A stretch of 64,000 bases of DNA. It comes from Polyangia bacterium (lineage in GTDB: Bacteria > Myxococcota_A > Polyangia > Nannocystales > Nannocystaceae). The notes beneath the pieces were generated by a model that was given only the letters and a program-made list of their open reading frames with translations, was not told where the DNA came from and did not search any database. Where the stretch lies: assembly GCA_030430565.1 (NCBI GenBank), contig JAUIKS010000002.1:310001-374000 (forward strand), read 5' to 3'. A program made the translations under genes and the position numbers. Below are positions 25,850 to 33,847 of the stretch, in pieces. Each line of letters opens with the position of its first letter. Position 1 is the stretch's first letter.

Positions 25850-26725
25850 ATGACAGTCGCCAGGAAGGCCAAAAAGACCGCCAAGAAATCGGCCAAGAAG
25901 TCCGCGAAGCGCTCGGCCGCCAAGAGCAAAGCCAAGAAGAAGGCTTCCAAGAAGAGCGCCAAGAGGAAGACGACGAAGAAGAAGGCCGCCAAGAAGAAGA
26001 CCACCAAGAAGGTCTCGAAGAAGAAGGCTTCCAAGAAGAAAGCCTCCAAGAAGACCTCGAAAAAGAAGGCCTCCAAGAAGACCTCCAAGAAGACCTCCAA
26101 GAAGGCCTCGAAGAAGAAGGCCGCCAAGAAAAAGGCCTCTAAGAAGTCGACCAAGAAGAAGTCGACCAAGAAGAAGTCCGCCAAGAAGAAGCCCGCCAAG
26201 GCCAAAAAGACCGCCGCGGCCAACAAGAAGCCGCGCCGGCGCAGCGCGAACGCGCGTAAGCCCGTCGTCTTGACCGTCGGCGACCCCGCGCCCGCCTTCG
26301 AGCTCGACGCGGACAACGGCAAGACCTACTCGCTCGTGCGGCTGCACGGCAAGCGCGTGGTCCTCTACTTCTACCCGCGCGACAACACCCCGGGCTGCAC
26401 CACCGAGGCCTGTGACTTCCGCGATCTCCACGACGACTTCAAGTCGGCCAACACGGTCGTCCTAGGCGTCAGCTCGGACTCGCTGGACTCGCACAAGAAG
26501 TTCCGCAAGAAGCTCGACCTGCCGTTCCCGCTGCTCACCGATCCGGGCAACAAGGTCGCCACCGCCTACGGGGCCTACGGCAAGAAGAAGGGCAAGGACA
26601 CGGCCGGCTCGATCCGCAGCACCTTCATCATCAGCCCGGCCGGCCGCATCGAGGCCATGTACACGGCCGTGCGCGTGAAGGGTCACGCCAAGACCGTGCT
26701 GGCCCAGGCGCAAGAAGCCGCCTGA
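25850..26725 (+). CDS. Histone-H1-like Lys-rich domain fused to Bcp peroxiredoxin
   Basis: The protein has 291 residues from ATG 25850, with AGGAGA upstream. Residues 1-138 are an Ala/Lys/Ser/Thr repeat (KKASKK, KKTSKK, KKSTKK), like histone H1 tails and some bacterial nucleoid proteins. Residues 139-291 are a complete Bcp/PrxQ peroxiredoxin: VGDPAPAFELD, YFYPRDNTPGCTTEACDFRD with peroxidatic C183 and resolving C188 spaced as in the family, and SIRSTFIISPAGRI. Peroxide reduction through thioredoxin is expected, and the tail probably places the enzyme on DNA or RNA. The codons keep the frame without a break, so the fusion is real rather than a frameshift. A perfect hairpin terminates it. Confidence 0.92.
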   Translation: MTVARKAKKTAKKSAKKSAKRSAAKSKAKKKASKKSAKRKTTKKKAAKKKTTKKVSKKKASKKKASKKTSKKKASKKTSKKTSKKASKKKAAKKKASKKSTKKKSTKKKSAKKKPAKAKKTAAANKKPRRRSANARKPVVLTVGDPAPAFELDADNGKTYSLVRLHGKRVVLYFYPRDNTPGCTTEACDFRDLHDDFKSANTVVLGVSSDSLDSHKKFRKKLDLPFPLLTDPGNKVATAYGAYGKKKGKDTAGSIRSTFIISPAGRIEAMYTAVRVKGHAKTVLAQAQEAA

Positions 26726-26755
26726 TCCGCGCCCCGACGGGCACACGAGGCAACC

Positions 26756-26785
26756 AACGGCCGCCGGCTCCCCCCGGCGGCCGTT
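26756..26785 (+). terminator. Perfect 12-bp hairpin after peroxiredoxin gene
   Basis: AACGGCCGCCGG and CCGGCGGCCGTT are exact complements around CTCCCC, 31 bp past the stop at 26725. There is no T tract. Confidence 0.75.
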
Positions 26786-26880
26786 CGCCGTCTGAGCCAT
26801 CGCTCCCCCTCGCGCGACGCGTCCGCTCGCCTTCGACATTCACGATCGCGGACGTTCGACCGAGTTCCGACTCCGCGCTG

Positions 26881-26963
26881 CTCGTTCGCGTCATCAGAGT
26901 TCAAGGGCCGCGAGGACGCTGTCCGTCCGTGTTGCCTCGCTCGCATCATCAGAGTTCAAAGGC
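26881..26963. repeat. 28-bp direct repeat pair
   Basis: CTCGTTCGCGTCATCAGAGT + TCAAGGGC at 26881-26908 recurs at 26936-26963 with three changes. The repeats are 55 bp apart and lead into the dispersed palindromic element. Only two copies are present, so it is not a CRISPR array. Confidence 0.6.
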
Positions 26964-27097
26964 GCTGCTGCGAGTCGAGCCAGGGAGGGGCCGCCCGAGG
27001 ACGGCGAGCGAGTCTGAGTTCGTCCGCTTGACCCGCCCAGGCGCTCGCCGCCCGGAAGGCGGAGGGTCCTGGCGTTAAGCAGCGGCCCGGTGCCCGC
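26951..27097 (+). repeat. Dispersed palindromic element, copy 2
   Basis: The core at 26979-27073 runs from GCCAGGGAGGGGCCG, GGACGGCGAGCG, GTCCGCTT, AGGCGCTCGCCGCCCGGAAGG to CCTGGC, then GTTAAGCAGCGGCCCGGTGCCCGC. It aligns along its whole length with 14372-14467 and 60841-60937. The region 26786-27146 contains no gene. Confidence 0.8.
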
Positions 27098-27146
27098 GGA
27101 CCGCGTTCGTTCGAAACCAGGCCCTGTATGCATCGAAAACCTGGGC

Positions 27147-27509
27147 CTACGGCCAGCCGATCAGCTGCCGCAGCACCAGGCCCACGAGCACGCTCGCGCC
27201 GTTGGCGATGAGCGCCCACAGCAGCGGGTGTCGCAGCCCGAGCGCGCGCATGAGCAGCGCCTCGACGGCGACCGCGAAGCCCTCCGCGACCACGAAGAAC
27301 AGCGCGTAGTGCTCGAGCGGGATCAGCTCGGGGATCACCCACCACACCGCGGGGTGCGTCAGCGAGCTGGCCAAGAAGCCATATCCGACGCAGACCGCCA
27401 GCCCGCGGCGAGGGTCGGCCCGTGACGCGAGCCCGGCCGCGTAGATCGGCGTCTCGACGAGCTGCGTCAGCGCGAAGGCCGACAGCCACATCCAGAACCA
27501 CTCGCTCAC
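27147..27509 (-). CDS. Four-helix membrane protein
   Basis: The start at GTG 27509 overlaps the stop of the upstream gene by 4 bp (GTGA), giving 120 residues. Four hydrophobic segments are visible, with LVETPIYAAGL after the first and WALIANGASVLVGLVLRQL as the last. No family was recognised. It is coupled to the 27506-28483 membrane protein, so the two are likely partners. Confidence 0.72.
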   Translation of the reverse strand: MSEWFWMWLSAFALTQLVETPIYAAGLASRADPRRGLAVCVGYGFLASSLTHPAVWWVIPELIPLEHYALFFVVAEGFAVAVEALLMRALGLRHPLLWALIANGASVLVGLVLRQLIGWP

Positions 27510-28483
27510 GGTCGACGCGCCTCCGCCCACAGCAACGCCGCCGCGGCGAGCTCGAGGTGTCCGTGGAAGCGCGCCATCCGGAAGTAGCCGTGGCCCGCCT
27601 CCATCAGGTCGAAGACGGCCCAGATCGCGAGGCCGGTGACCGCGAGCGCGGTGAGCACGACGAGCGGCCCGCCGACGTCGCGCCAGAGCCCGCGCAGGCT
27701 GGTCGCGAAGGTCGGCGGCGTGACGCGATCGCGATCGTCGTCGGGCAGCAGCACGAGCCAGACGACGTAGTGGATCGTCTGCGCGAAGGCGTAGAGCAGG
27801 ACCAGCCGCGTCGCCAACGATCCGGTGAGCCCCGGGGACAGGCGCGCGACCTGGTAGTGCTGATCGAGGAAGCCGAGCGATCGCGTGAGCCCCCCCGCTC
27901 CGCTCGCCACCCCGAACGCGAGCTCACTGAGCAGGAAGCACGAGACGCCGAGGTAGAGCGCGAGCGGGAGCCAGTGCAGCCGACCGCCGCGCGGGCGCCA
28001 GGCCCACCACAGGAGCACCGCGATGACGTTGTGCGCGTGGGCGAAGACGATGTCGCGGGCCTCACCGCAGGCCGCGAGCGCGCCCGCGAGCGCGCCGACC
28101 AGCAGGAGCCCGAGGAGCTTGCGCCCGCCGCCGGCGCGAGAGACCAGGACCGCGCCGGCGGCCCCGACGAAGCCGTAGAGCACGTCGGCCCCGAGCGCGG
28201 TCGCTAGGATCGGGAGCCCGGCGGCGATCCACAGCGCGCCGCGCCGGTGAAAGCCGGGCTGAATGACCAGGTAGCGAAGATCGCCGAGCAGGTGCGGGAT
28301 GCCCCAGACGATCGGGCCGAGCGCGAGCAGCCACAGCGGGATCAACAGCGTGGCGAGGGTCGCGGAGATGATCGCGGCGCTGGCGAAGACGGCGACGCGC
28401 AGCTCGCGACGAACCATCAGCGGCCGCGCCAGCGGGCCGAGCAGACGCAGCCAGCGACGGCGCAGCCAGTCGATCGGCGCCAT
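27506..28483 (-). CDS. Polytopic membrane protein with intramembrane histidines
   Basis: The protein has 325 residues and about nine membrane helices. Histidines fall in or beside helices: GIPHLLGDLRY (about 65), FAHAHNVIAVLLWW (about 150), AQTIHYVVWL (about 240) and FHGHLELAAAALLW (near the end). The GxPH...D plus several membrane His pattern is reminiscent of the Brp/Blh beta-carotene dioxygenase fold, but the match is only partial. An iron-binding membrane enzyme is a guess. Confidence 0.7.
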   Translation of the reverse strand: MAPIDWLRRRWLRLLGPLARPLMVRRELRVAVFASAAIISATLATLLIPLWLLALGPIVWGIPHLLGDLRYLVIQPGFHRRGALWIAAGLPILATALGADVLYGFVGAAGAVLVSRAGGGRKLLGLLLVGALAGALAACGEARDIVFAHAHNVIAVLLWWAWRPRGGRLHWLPLALYLGVSCFLLSELAFGVASGAGGLTRSLGFLDQHYQVARLSPGLTGSLATRLVLLYAFAQTIHYVVWLVLLPDDDRDRVTPPTFATSLRGLWRDVGGPLVVLTALAVTGLAIWAVFDLMEAGHGYFRMARFHGHLELAAAALLWAEARRP

Positions 28484-28691
28484 CAACGAGACGGCGAGCC
28501 GCGGCGGCTCGGCCTCGCCCCAGGTTCGCGCGCTCAGGACCTCGCCTCCATGTGCGCGGCGATCTTGTCACGCGCGGCGAGTCGAGCAAACCAGAAGTGA
28601 CCGGGACCGCGCGGGAGCGCGCGCCGGCGATGAGCTGACCCAAAAGTCATGCAGGAACGAACGCGCGCGCGCCCGCGAAGGCCTGCGCGGA

Positions 28692-29912
28692 TCAGGCGTT
28701 GACGACGAAGGCCAGCAGGTCGCCGCGGTTCGTGATGGTGTAGAAGCGCTGCGTCTGCGGGTCGTAGCTCGGCACGCTCGAGATGCCGCTGCCAGTGTCG
28801 AGGCGCGCCAGGAACTCGCCCGTGCGCGCGTCGAGGGCGAGCAGGCCGGCGTCGGAGTGCGTGACAAAGACGACGTCACCGACGACCACGGGCATCGAGA
28901 GGACGCCGGGATCGACCTGCTGGTGCCAGCGCTCGCGGCCGCCGCGCTCGATCCCGAAGATCCCCTCGAGCGAGGAGGTGAACACGTAGACGCCGCCGGG
29001 GCCGGCGACGACGGTGCCGGCGCCCTTGACGGGCTTGTGCCAGCGCTGCGCGCCGTCGTCGAGCGCGAGGCCGAACACGCCGGTGCTCTCGCCGCTGACG
29101 ATCAGCTCGTCGGCCTCGACGTCGACGAGCGGGGTGCCGTCGGCGTCGACGAAGTCGCCGCGCTCGGGCGGCGCGACGCTCGCCGTCCACAGCGGCACGC
29201 CCGAATTCGCGCCGAGCGCGACGACGCGACCGTCGTCGAAGCCGGAGAACACCACGCCGTCGCTGGAGACGCCGTCGCCGAGGTCGAGGAACGCGAGCCC
29301 CGAGCGCCCGTGGACGGTGAAGTTGGTCTGAAACAGGCTCTCGTCGGCGGGGTACTGCCAGCGCCAGTCGCCGGACTCGAGATCGAGCGCGTAGATCTGG
29401 TCGCGCGAGTTGGCGAAGTAGACGATGCCGCCGTGCACGAGCGGCTCGTTGCGGATCGTGCCCGGGGTCTCGTAGGACCAGCGCGGCTTGTGGCTCTCGA
29501 GATCGAGCGCGACGAGGGCGCCGTTGTCGCTGCCGAAGACCAACACGTCGCCGCCACCGGTGAACACGGGCACGCTCGAGATCGAGCCGCTGATCGGGAT
29601 CTCCCACTGGACCGTGCCGCGGTTGCCGTCGAGCGCGAACAGGGTGCCCTCGCGGCTGCCGACGTAGAGCACGCCGCGCTTGTGGTCGGTCGAGACGCCG
29701 GCGAACTCGTCGGGACGAAGCACGAAGTTATCCGGCAGCGTGAGCCGCTGCTTGAACACGAGCTCGACGACCTGGCGCGCGGCGGCGTCGTCTTCGGGGT
29801 AGAGCTGGATGTCCGCGCCGCGCGAGTGACAGGCGGTCAAAGCCGAGCTCGCCGCGAGCGCGATGACGGCCCCAGCGAGCAACGAGCGGCGTGACGAACG
29901 CGTGCCGCTCAC
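28692..29912 (-). CDS. bamB: BamB-like PQQ-repeat propeller lipoprotein
   Basis: The protein has 406 residues. The signal SLLAGAVIALAASSALTAC ends in a lipobox. Repeats such as GVLYVGSREGTLFALDGNRGTVQWEI, GALVALDLESHKPRWSYETPG and QIYALDLESGDWRWQYP form PQQ-type blades of a propeller. The start overlaps the YfgM-like stop by 4 bp. In E. coli yfgM and bamB (yfgL) are adjacent in the same order, so this is likely the BamB subunit or analogue of the outer-membrane BAM complex. Confidence 0.85.
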   Translation of the reverse strand: MSGTRSSRRSLLAGAVIALAASSALTACHSRGADIQLYPEDDAAARQVVELVFKQRLTLPDNFVLRPDEFAGVSTDHKRGVLYVGSREGTLFALDGNRGTVQWEIPISGSISSVPVFTGGGDVLVFGSDNGALVALDLESHKPRWSYETPGTIRNEPLVHGGIVYFANSRDQIYALDLESGDWRWQYPADESLFQTNFTVHGRSGLAFLDLGDGVSSDGVVFSGFDDGRVVALGANSGVPLWTASVAPPERGDFVDADGTPLVDVEADELIVSGESTGVFGLALDDGAQRWHKPVKGAGTVVAGPGGVYVFTSSLEGIFGIERGGRERWHQQVDPGVLSMPVVVGDVVFVTHSDAGLLALDARTGEFLARLDTGSGISSVPSYDPQTQRFYTITNRGDLLAFVVNA

Positions 29913-30754
29913 GGAGCGACGCCCGCCTCTTCGAGGATCGCCGCCGGGTCGGAGCTCGCGGCGCTGGCGAGCGCCGAGGGGTCGAGCGCCTCGAGCCGCG
30001 CGCGAACCTCCTGCTGGGCCATCGACATCTCGGTCTGCGGGTATTCCTCGTTGTACTGGCGATAGATCTCGATCGCCTCGTCGGTGCGCTCGAGCTTCTC
30101 GAGCAGGCGCGCTTGGTTGTAGAGCCCGACATCGCGGTAGAACGCGCCCTTCTCGGGTCCGAGCAGCTTGAACTCGCGCAGCGCCCCCTCGATGTCACCG
30201 GTCGCCTCGAGCGAGTAGCCGAGACCCTCGCGGGCGATGAAGGTGAGCGGGTGCAGCTCGGGGGCCTTGTCGAGGAAGCGGCGGTAGATCGTCACGGCCT
30301 CGGCGTGGTTCCCGAATTTTACTTTCTGGGCGGCGCGGACCAGGTCGGCGTTGAGGTCGGCCGCGCTGCCGCCCTGCGCCGACGCCAGCTCCTCGAGGGT
30401 CTTGTTGACTCGCTCGGCGCGCTGGGCCTCCTCCTTGAGGAGCGGGAACGGAGGGTTGCGCACGCTGCCGTCGGGCAGCTGCTCGGGCTCACCGACCTTG
30501 GCGCGCGCCTCGATGCCGACGGCGGTCGCCAGGATCCGCGTGGCGTCGGAGCGCTTGCTCTGCTGGCTCGCGTACACGTAGACGACGATCGAGATCACCA
30601 CGATGACCGCCACGAACACGCCGATGGTCAGCCGGGTGTTGTTGATCGCGGTCCGTCCGCCCTTGCGCACGGTCGCCTGAAACGCGTCATCTTCGGCGCC
30701 TGGACCCCGCTTCTTTCGCTTGGTGCGAGTTCGGTTCCAGGTCGGGAGCGCCAT
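29909..30754 (-). CDS. YfgM-like membrane-anchored TPR protein
   Basis: The chosen start, ATG 30754 with AGAAGG upstream, gives 281 residues; in-frame starts further up to 30868 are possible. A very basic N-terminus (RTRTKRKKRG) precedes one membrane helix (LTIGVFVAVIVVISIVVYVYA). The periplasmic part has TPR-like helices (AVTIYRRFLDKAPE, ALREFKLLGPEKGAFYRDVGLYNQARLLEKL). YfgM in E. coli is an inner-membrane chaperone-associated TPR protein next to bamB. Confidence 0.82.
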   Translation of the reverse strand: MALPTWNRTRTKRKKRGPGAEDDAFQATVRKGGRTAINNTRLTIGVFVAVIVVISIVVYVYASQQSKRSDATRILATAVGIEARAKVGEPEQLPDGSVRNPPFPLLKEEAQRAERVNKTLEELASAQGGSAADLNADLVRAAQKVKFGNHAEAVTIYRRFLDKAPELHPLTFIAREGLGYSLEATGDIEGALREFKLLGPEKGAFYRDVGLYNQARLLEKLERTDEAIEIYRQYNEEYPQTEMSMAQQEVRARLEALDPSALASAASSDPAAILEEAGVAP

Positions 30755-30862
30755 CGGCTCGCCTTCTGCCGGGGAGTCCCCCAAATCGCGCTTTTCGTCG
30801 GACACGGAGGGCCTGTCTAGCAAGAGCCCCGGGGCCATGTCCACCCGGAGCGGGGTATAACG

Positions 30863-31948
30863 GTGCACGTGTCCGCTTCTGGCCCGCCGCGCCGCGAATC
30901 AGGGGAGCCGCGCCGCCCGCACGGGGCCCGAAGGCCGCTTTTTTTACGTCGGCGACGGCCGCTGATCGCGTCGACGACGACCGGGCCGCTCGCCCTCTCG
31001 CTCGCGCTCGGCGTCTCGGCCTCGATCGCGCTCGCCAGCCCGGCAACGACGGCGCCCGCGCCCGCGAACGCCGATCTCGACATCGACAACAAGTCTGCGG
31101 AGTCAGCAGTCACGGCGGACGAACCACAGCCGGCCGACACGTCTTCCCAATCGTCTTCCCAATCGTCTTCCCCCCCGTCTTCCGACGCGTCGCCCGAGCC
31201 GTCTTCTTCGCCCGACACGACGCCCACGAAGCCCGCGATCCCCGAGGGCCCGCCGCAGGATCCCAACGACGCGCCGTTTATGGCGCCGCCGAACGGGCAG
31301 CCGTCGCGACGCTCGACCACGACCATGCCCGAACTCACGCCCCGGCACTCGCGACTGCGGCGGCTCCAGCTCACGGCGGTCCCGGTGTACGCGGCGGTCA
31401 AGCTCTCGCTCGTGGGGCGCGGGACCCCGACCCTGCACGGCACGGGCGCGGCGGCCCAGGTCGACGTCAAGCTGCACCCGTGGATCTTCCTGCGCGTGCA
31501 CGGCGGGCACACGGTTCACCCGGTCGACGAGGTGCGCGCGGAGGACGAAGAGAGCGGCGAGATCGACCTGCTGGCCAACAGCGGGCTGATCCAGGCGACG
31601 GTGTTCGGGGCCGCGGCGGTCCTCGCCATCGACATCGGGCGGTTCTTGCCGCTGCTCGATATCGGGCTCGGCGGGCTGCGGATGAGCTACCCCGAGGGGG
31701 CGCTGACGGGGCAGCAGGGCTCGCCCTGCGGCGCCGAGGCGAGCTGTGACCCGGGCCTGAGCTGCTCGGCGGAGGGGATCTGCGTGCCGGGCGTGGCGGG
31801 CGATCTCAACGCCGGGCTCGGGGTCGACATCATGCTGTACCGGCACCTGACGGTCGGCGCCGAGTTTCGCTACCACGCGCTGATGATCAACCCGGGCACC
31901 TTCCCGATCTACCTGACGCTGGGCGTCCGCGTCGGTGTGCGCTGGTGA
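30863..31948 (+). CDS. Exported outer-membrane beta-barrel-like protein
   Basis: The protein has 361 residues. A basic N-terminus and a hydrophobic stretch (GPLALSLALGVSASIALASPA) form a signal. A Ser/Pro/Thr-rich segment follows (about 75-140: SSQSSSQSSSPPSSDA). From about 165, alternating strands suggest a small barrel, ending in FPIYLTLGVRVGVRW with a C-terminal aromatic, the usual OMP end signature. A Cys-rich loop (PCGAEASCDPGLSCSAEGICVPG) is inserted. The function is unknown. It is divergent from yfgM. Confidence 0.75.
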   Translation: MHVSASGPPRRESGEPRRPHGARRPLFLRRRRPLIASTTTGPLALSLALGVSASIALASPATTAPAPANADLDIDNKSAESAVTADEPQPADTSSQSSSQSSSPPSSDASPEPSSSPDTTPTKPAIPEGPPQDPNDAPFMAPPNGQPSRRSTTTMPELTPRHSRLRRLQLTAVPVYAAVKLSLVGRGTPTLHGTGAAAQVDVKLHPWIFLRVHGGHTVHPVDEVRAEDEESGEIDLLANSGLIQATVFGAAAVLAIDIGRFLPLLDIGLGGLRMSYPEGALTGQQGSPCGAEASCDPGLSCSAEGICVPGVAGDLNAGLGVDIMLYRHLTVGAEFRYHALMINPGTFPIYLTLGVRVGVRW

Positions 31949-31993
31949 TCCGCGCGTCGCGGCAGACAGCCACGGAAGACAGTCACGGAAGAC

Positions 31994-32788
31994 ATGTCTG
32001 AGAAACCATATGCCTTCGGGCGCGTCGCGCTCGCGCTCGGCCCCGCGCTCGCGGGCCTGATCGCCTGCGCCCCGCGCGACGCCGCGCGCCCGCCTGCCCA
32101 GGAGTCGCCGCGAGCGCGCTTCGAAGCCGCCGTCGCGGATCCGGGGCGACCGTCTGAGGATCGCGAGCGCGACGCCGTGCGACGCCCGATCGAGTACCTC
32201 GCGCTGCTCGGCCTCGCGCCGGGCGACCGCGTGCTCGAGCTCGGCGCGGGCTGGGGCTACATGGCGTATTTGGCGGCGCGCGTCGTCGGTCCAAACGGTC
32301 AGGTCGTCGCCCACAACCCACCGGACTGGGCGGCGTACCCGGCGCCGGCGTGGTCGAAGGGTCGCGCCGAGAAGGCGCCGCCCGGCGTCTGGGTCGACCA
32401 CGTCGCGCCCTGGGACGCGCCGATCCCCGCCGGCGCGCGCTTTGACGTCGTGCTGAGCAGCTTCGCCTACCACGAGGTGGTGATCGCGAAGGCCGATCGC
32501 GACGCGATGAACCTGGCCGTGTACGCCGCGCTCGTTCCAGGCGGGCTGTACGTCGTCGCCGACCACCACGCCGCCCCGGGCACGTCGATGTCCGAGGTCG
32601 CGCGCCTGCACCGGATCGACGAGCAGCGCGTGCGTCGGGAGATCGAGCGCGCGGGCTTCGAGCTCGTGCGCAGCTCGCCGCTGTACGAGAACGCCGACGA
32701 CGCGCTCGCGGAGCCGACCTGCTGCGAGCGGTTCCCCGGCGCGCAGCACCGCTTCATCCTGCTCTACCGCCGCCCTGAGCGCTCTTGA
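31994..32788 (+). CDS. Class I SAM methyltransferase with lipoprotein signal
   Basis: The protein has 264 residues. The N-terminus ALALGPALAGLIAC is a lipobox-type signal, then RPIEYLALLGLAPGDRVLELGAGWGYMAYLAA is the SAM-binding loop. The C-terminus has the PLYENADDALAEPTC-type motif seen in COG4798 predicted methyltransferases, which commonly carry signal peptides. Such export is odd, as SAM is cytoplasmic. Two CACGGAAGACA direct repeats precede the start, and ACATGTCT overlaps it. Confidence 0.82.
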   Translation: MSEKPYAFGRVALALGPALAGLIACAPRDAARPPAQESPRARFEAAVADPGRPSEDRERDAVRRPIEYLALLGLAPGDRVLELGAGWGYMAYLAARVVGPNGQVVAHNPPDWAAYPAPAWSKGRAEKAPPGVWVDHVAPWDAPIPAGARFDVVLSSFAYHEVVIAKADRDAMNLAVYAALVPGGLYVVADHHAAPGTSMSEVARLHRIDEQRVRREIERAGFELVRSSPLYENADDALAEPTCCERFPGAQHRFILLYRRPERS

Positions 32789-32910
32789 CCCGTGGACGCG
32801 CGCGCGAGCGCGAGGCACCATGCGGGTGCGTGTCTTCGAGTTCGAAACCGCCGACGAGCGACACGGTGCTCTCGACGCCGCCCCGGTGGGCGCCGCCCGA
32901 GGGCGCGCCC

Positions 32911-33828
32911 GTGAAGCGGCGCGGCGGCCTGCCGACCCGCTCACACGCGACGGCGCGCGCGCCGAGCACCGCGCCGCGCGGGCCGTCGAAGCAGCCGCCC
33001 CAGGAGCCGAAGGCGACGCGCGAGCCGCTGATCGAGCTGAGCGGGATCTACAAGGCCTTCGGCGAGCAGGTGATCTTCGAGGACATGGACCTGACGATCT
33101 ACGAGGGCGAGCTGCTCTCGATCCTGGGCGAGTCGGGCACGGGCAAGAGCATCGCTAGCAAGATGGCCGTGGGGCTCGTGCAGCCCGACGACGGCCAGGT
33201 GCTGTTCCGCGGCCGCGACGTGCTCGAGATGGATCGCGACGAGCTGCGAAAGCTGCGTAAAGAGGTCTCGTACGTGTTCCAGGAGGACGCGCTCTTCGAC
33301 TCGATGACGATCCTCGAGAACGTCGGCTACGGGCTCTACGAGCACACGCGCATGTCCGACGACGAGATCCGCGAGCGCGCGCGCAGGAGCTTAGAGGTGG
33401 TCGGCCTCGAGGAGCGCGTGCTCGACCTGATGCCGGCCAACCTCAGCGGCGGCATGCGCAAGCGCGTCGGCCTGGCGCGCGCGGTCGTGACCGAGCCGAA
33501 GATCGTGCTGTTCGATGATCCGACCCGCGGCCTCGATCCGCAGAGCATCACCCGCATCGGCCGGATGATCGCGGACCTGCGCGAGCGGTTTAAGATCACC
33601 GCGGTGCTGATCACCCACGACCTGCGCACGGCCTTCGCGGTCTCCGATCGCCTGACCGTCCTGCACGACCACAAGTTCCCGTACTCGGGCACGCTCGACG
33701 AGCTGCGCGCGCTCGACGATCCGGCGATCAACGACTTCCTCTACGACCCAGACGCGGCCATGCGCCGGCGCTGGGCCGAGGCCGACGCGCGCCACGCCGC
33801 CGCGCGCATGGTCCCGCCGGTCGAGTGA
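32911..33828 (+). CDS. MlaF/Mkl-type ABC transporter ATPase
   Basis: From GTG 32911 the protein has 305 residues; an in-frame TTG at 32785 would overlap the upstream stop. It has Walker A GESGTGKS, signature LSGGMRKR, FDDPTRGLDP at Walker B and ITHDLRTAF for the H-loop. YGLYEHTRMSDDEI and MRKRVGLARA fit the phospholipid/toluene-type MlaF-Mkl group. The Walker B glutamate is Asp here. No permease (MlaE) or MCE gene lies in the window, so partners are elsewhere. It probably belongs to retrograde lipid transport. Confidence 0.85.
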   Translation: MKRRGGLPTRSHATARAPSTAPRGPSKQPPQEPKATREPLIELSGIYKAFGEQVIFEDMDLTIYEGELLSILGESGTGKSIASKMAVGLVQPDDGQVLFRGRDVLEMDRDELRKLRKEVSYVFQEDALFDSMTILENVGYGLYEHTRMSDDEIRERARRSLEVVGLEERVLDLMPANLSGGMRKRVGLARAVVTEPKIVLFDDPTRGLDPQSITRIGRMIADLRERFKITAVLITHDLRTAFAVSDRLTVLHDHKFPYSGTLDELRALDDPAINDFLYDPDAAMRRRWAEADARHAAARMVPPVE

Positions 33829-33847
33829 TCCGCGGCCCGCTGCGGCC

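Noticed and set aside
25860..26250. Lysine-rich stretch as a misassembled or frameshifted low-complexity region
   Set aside because: The frame is continuous from an SD-preceded ATG into an intact peroxiredoxin.
26881..26963. CRISPR array
   Set aside because: Only two repeats, with mismatches, no third unit and no cas genes.
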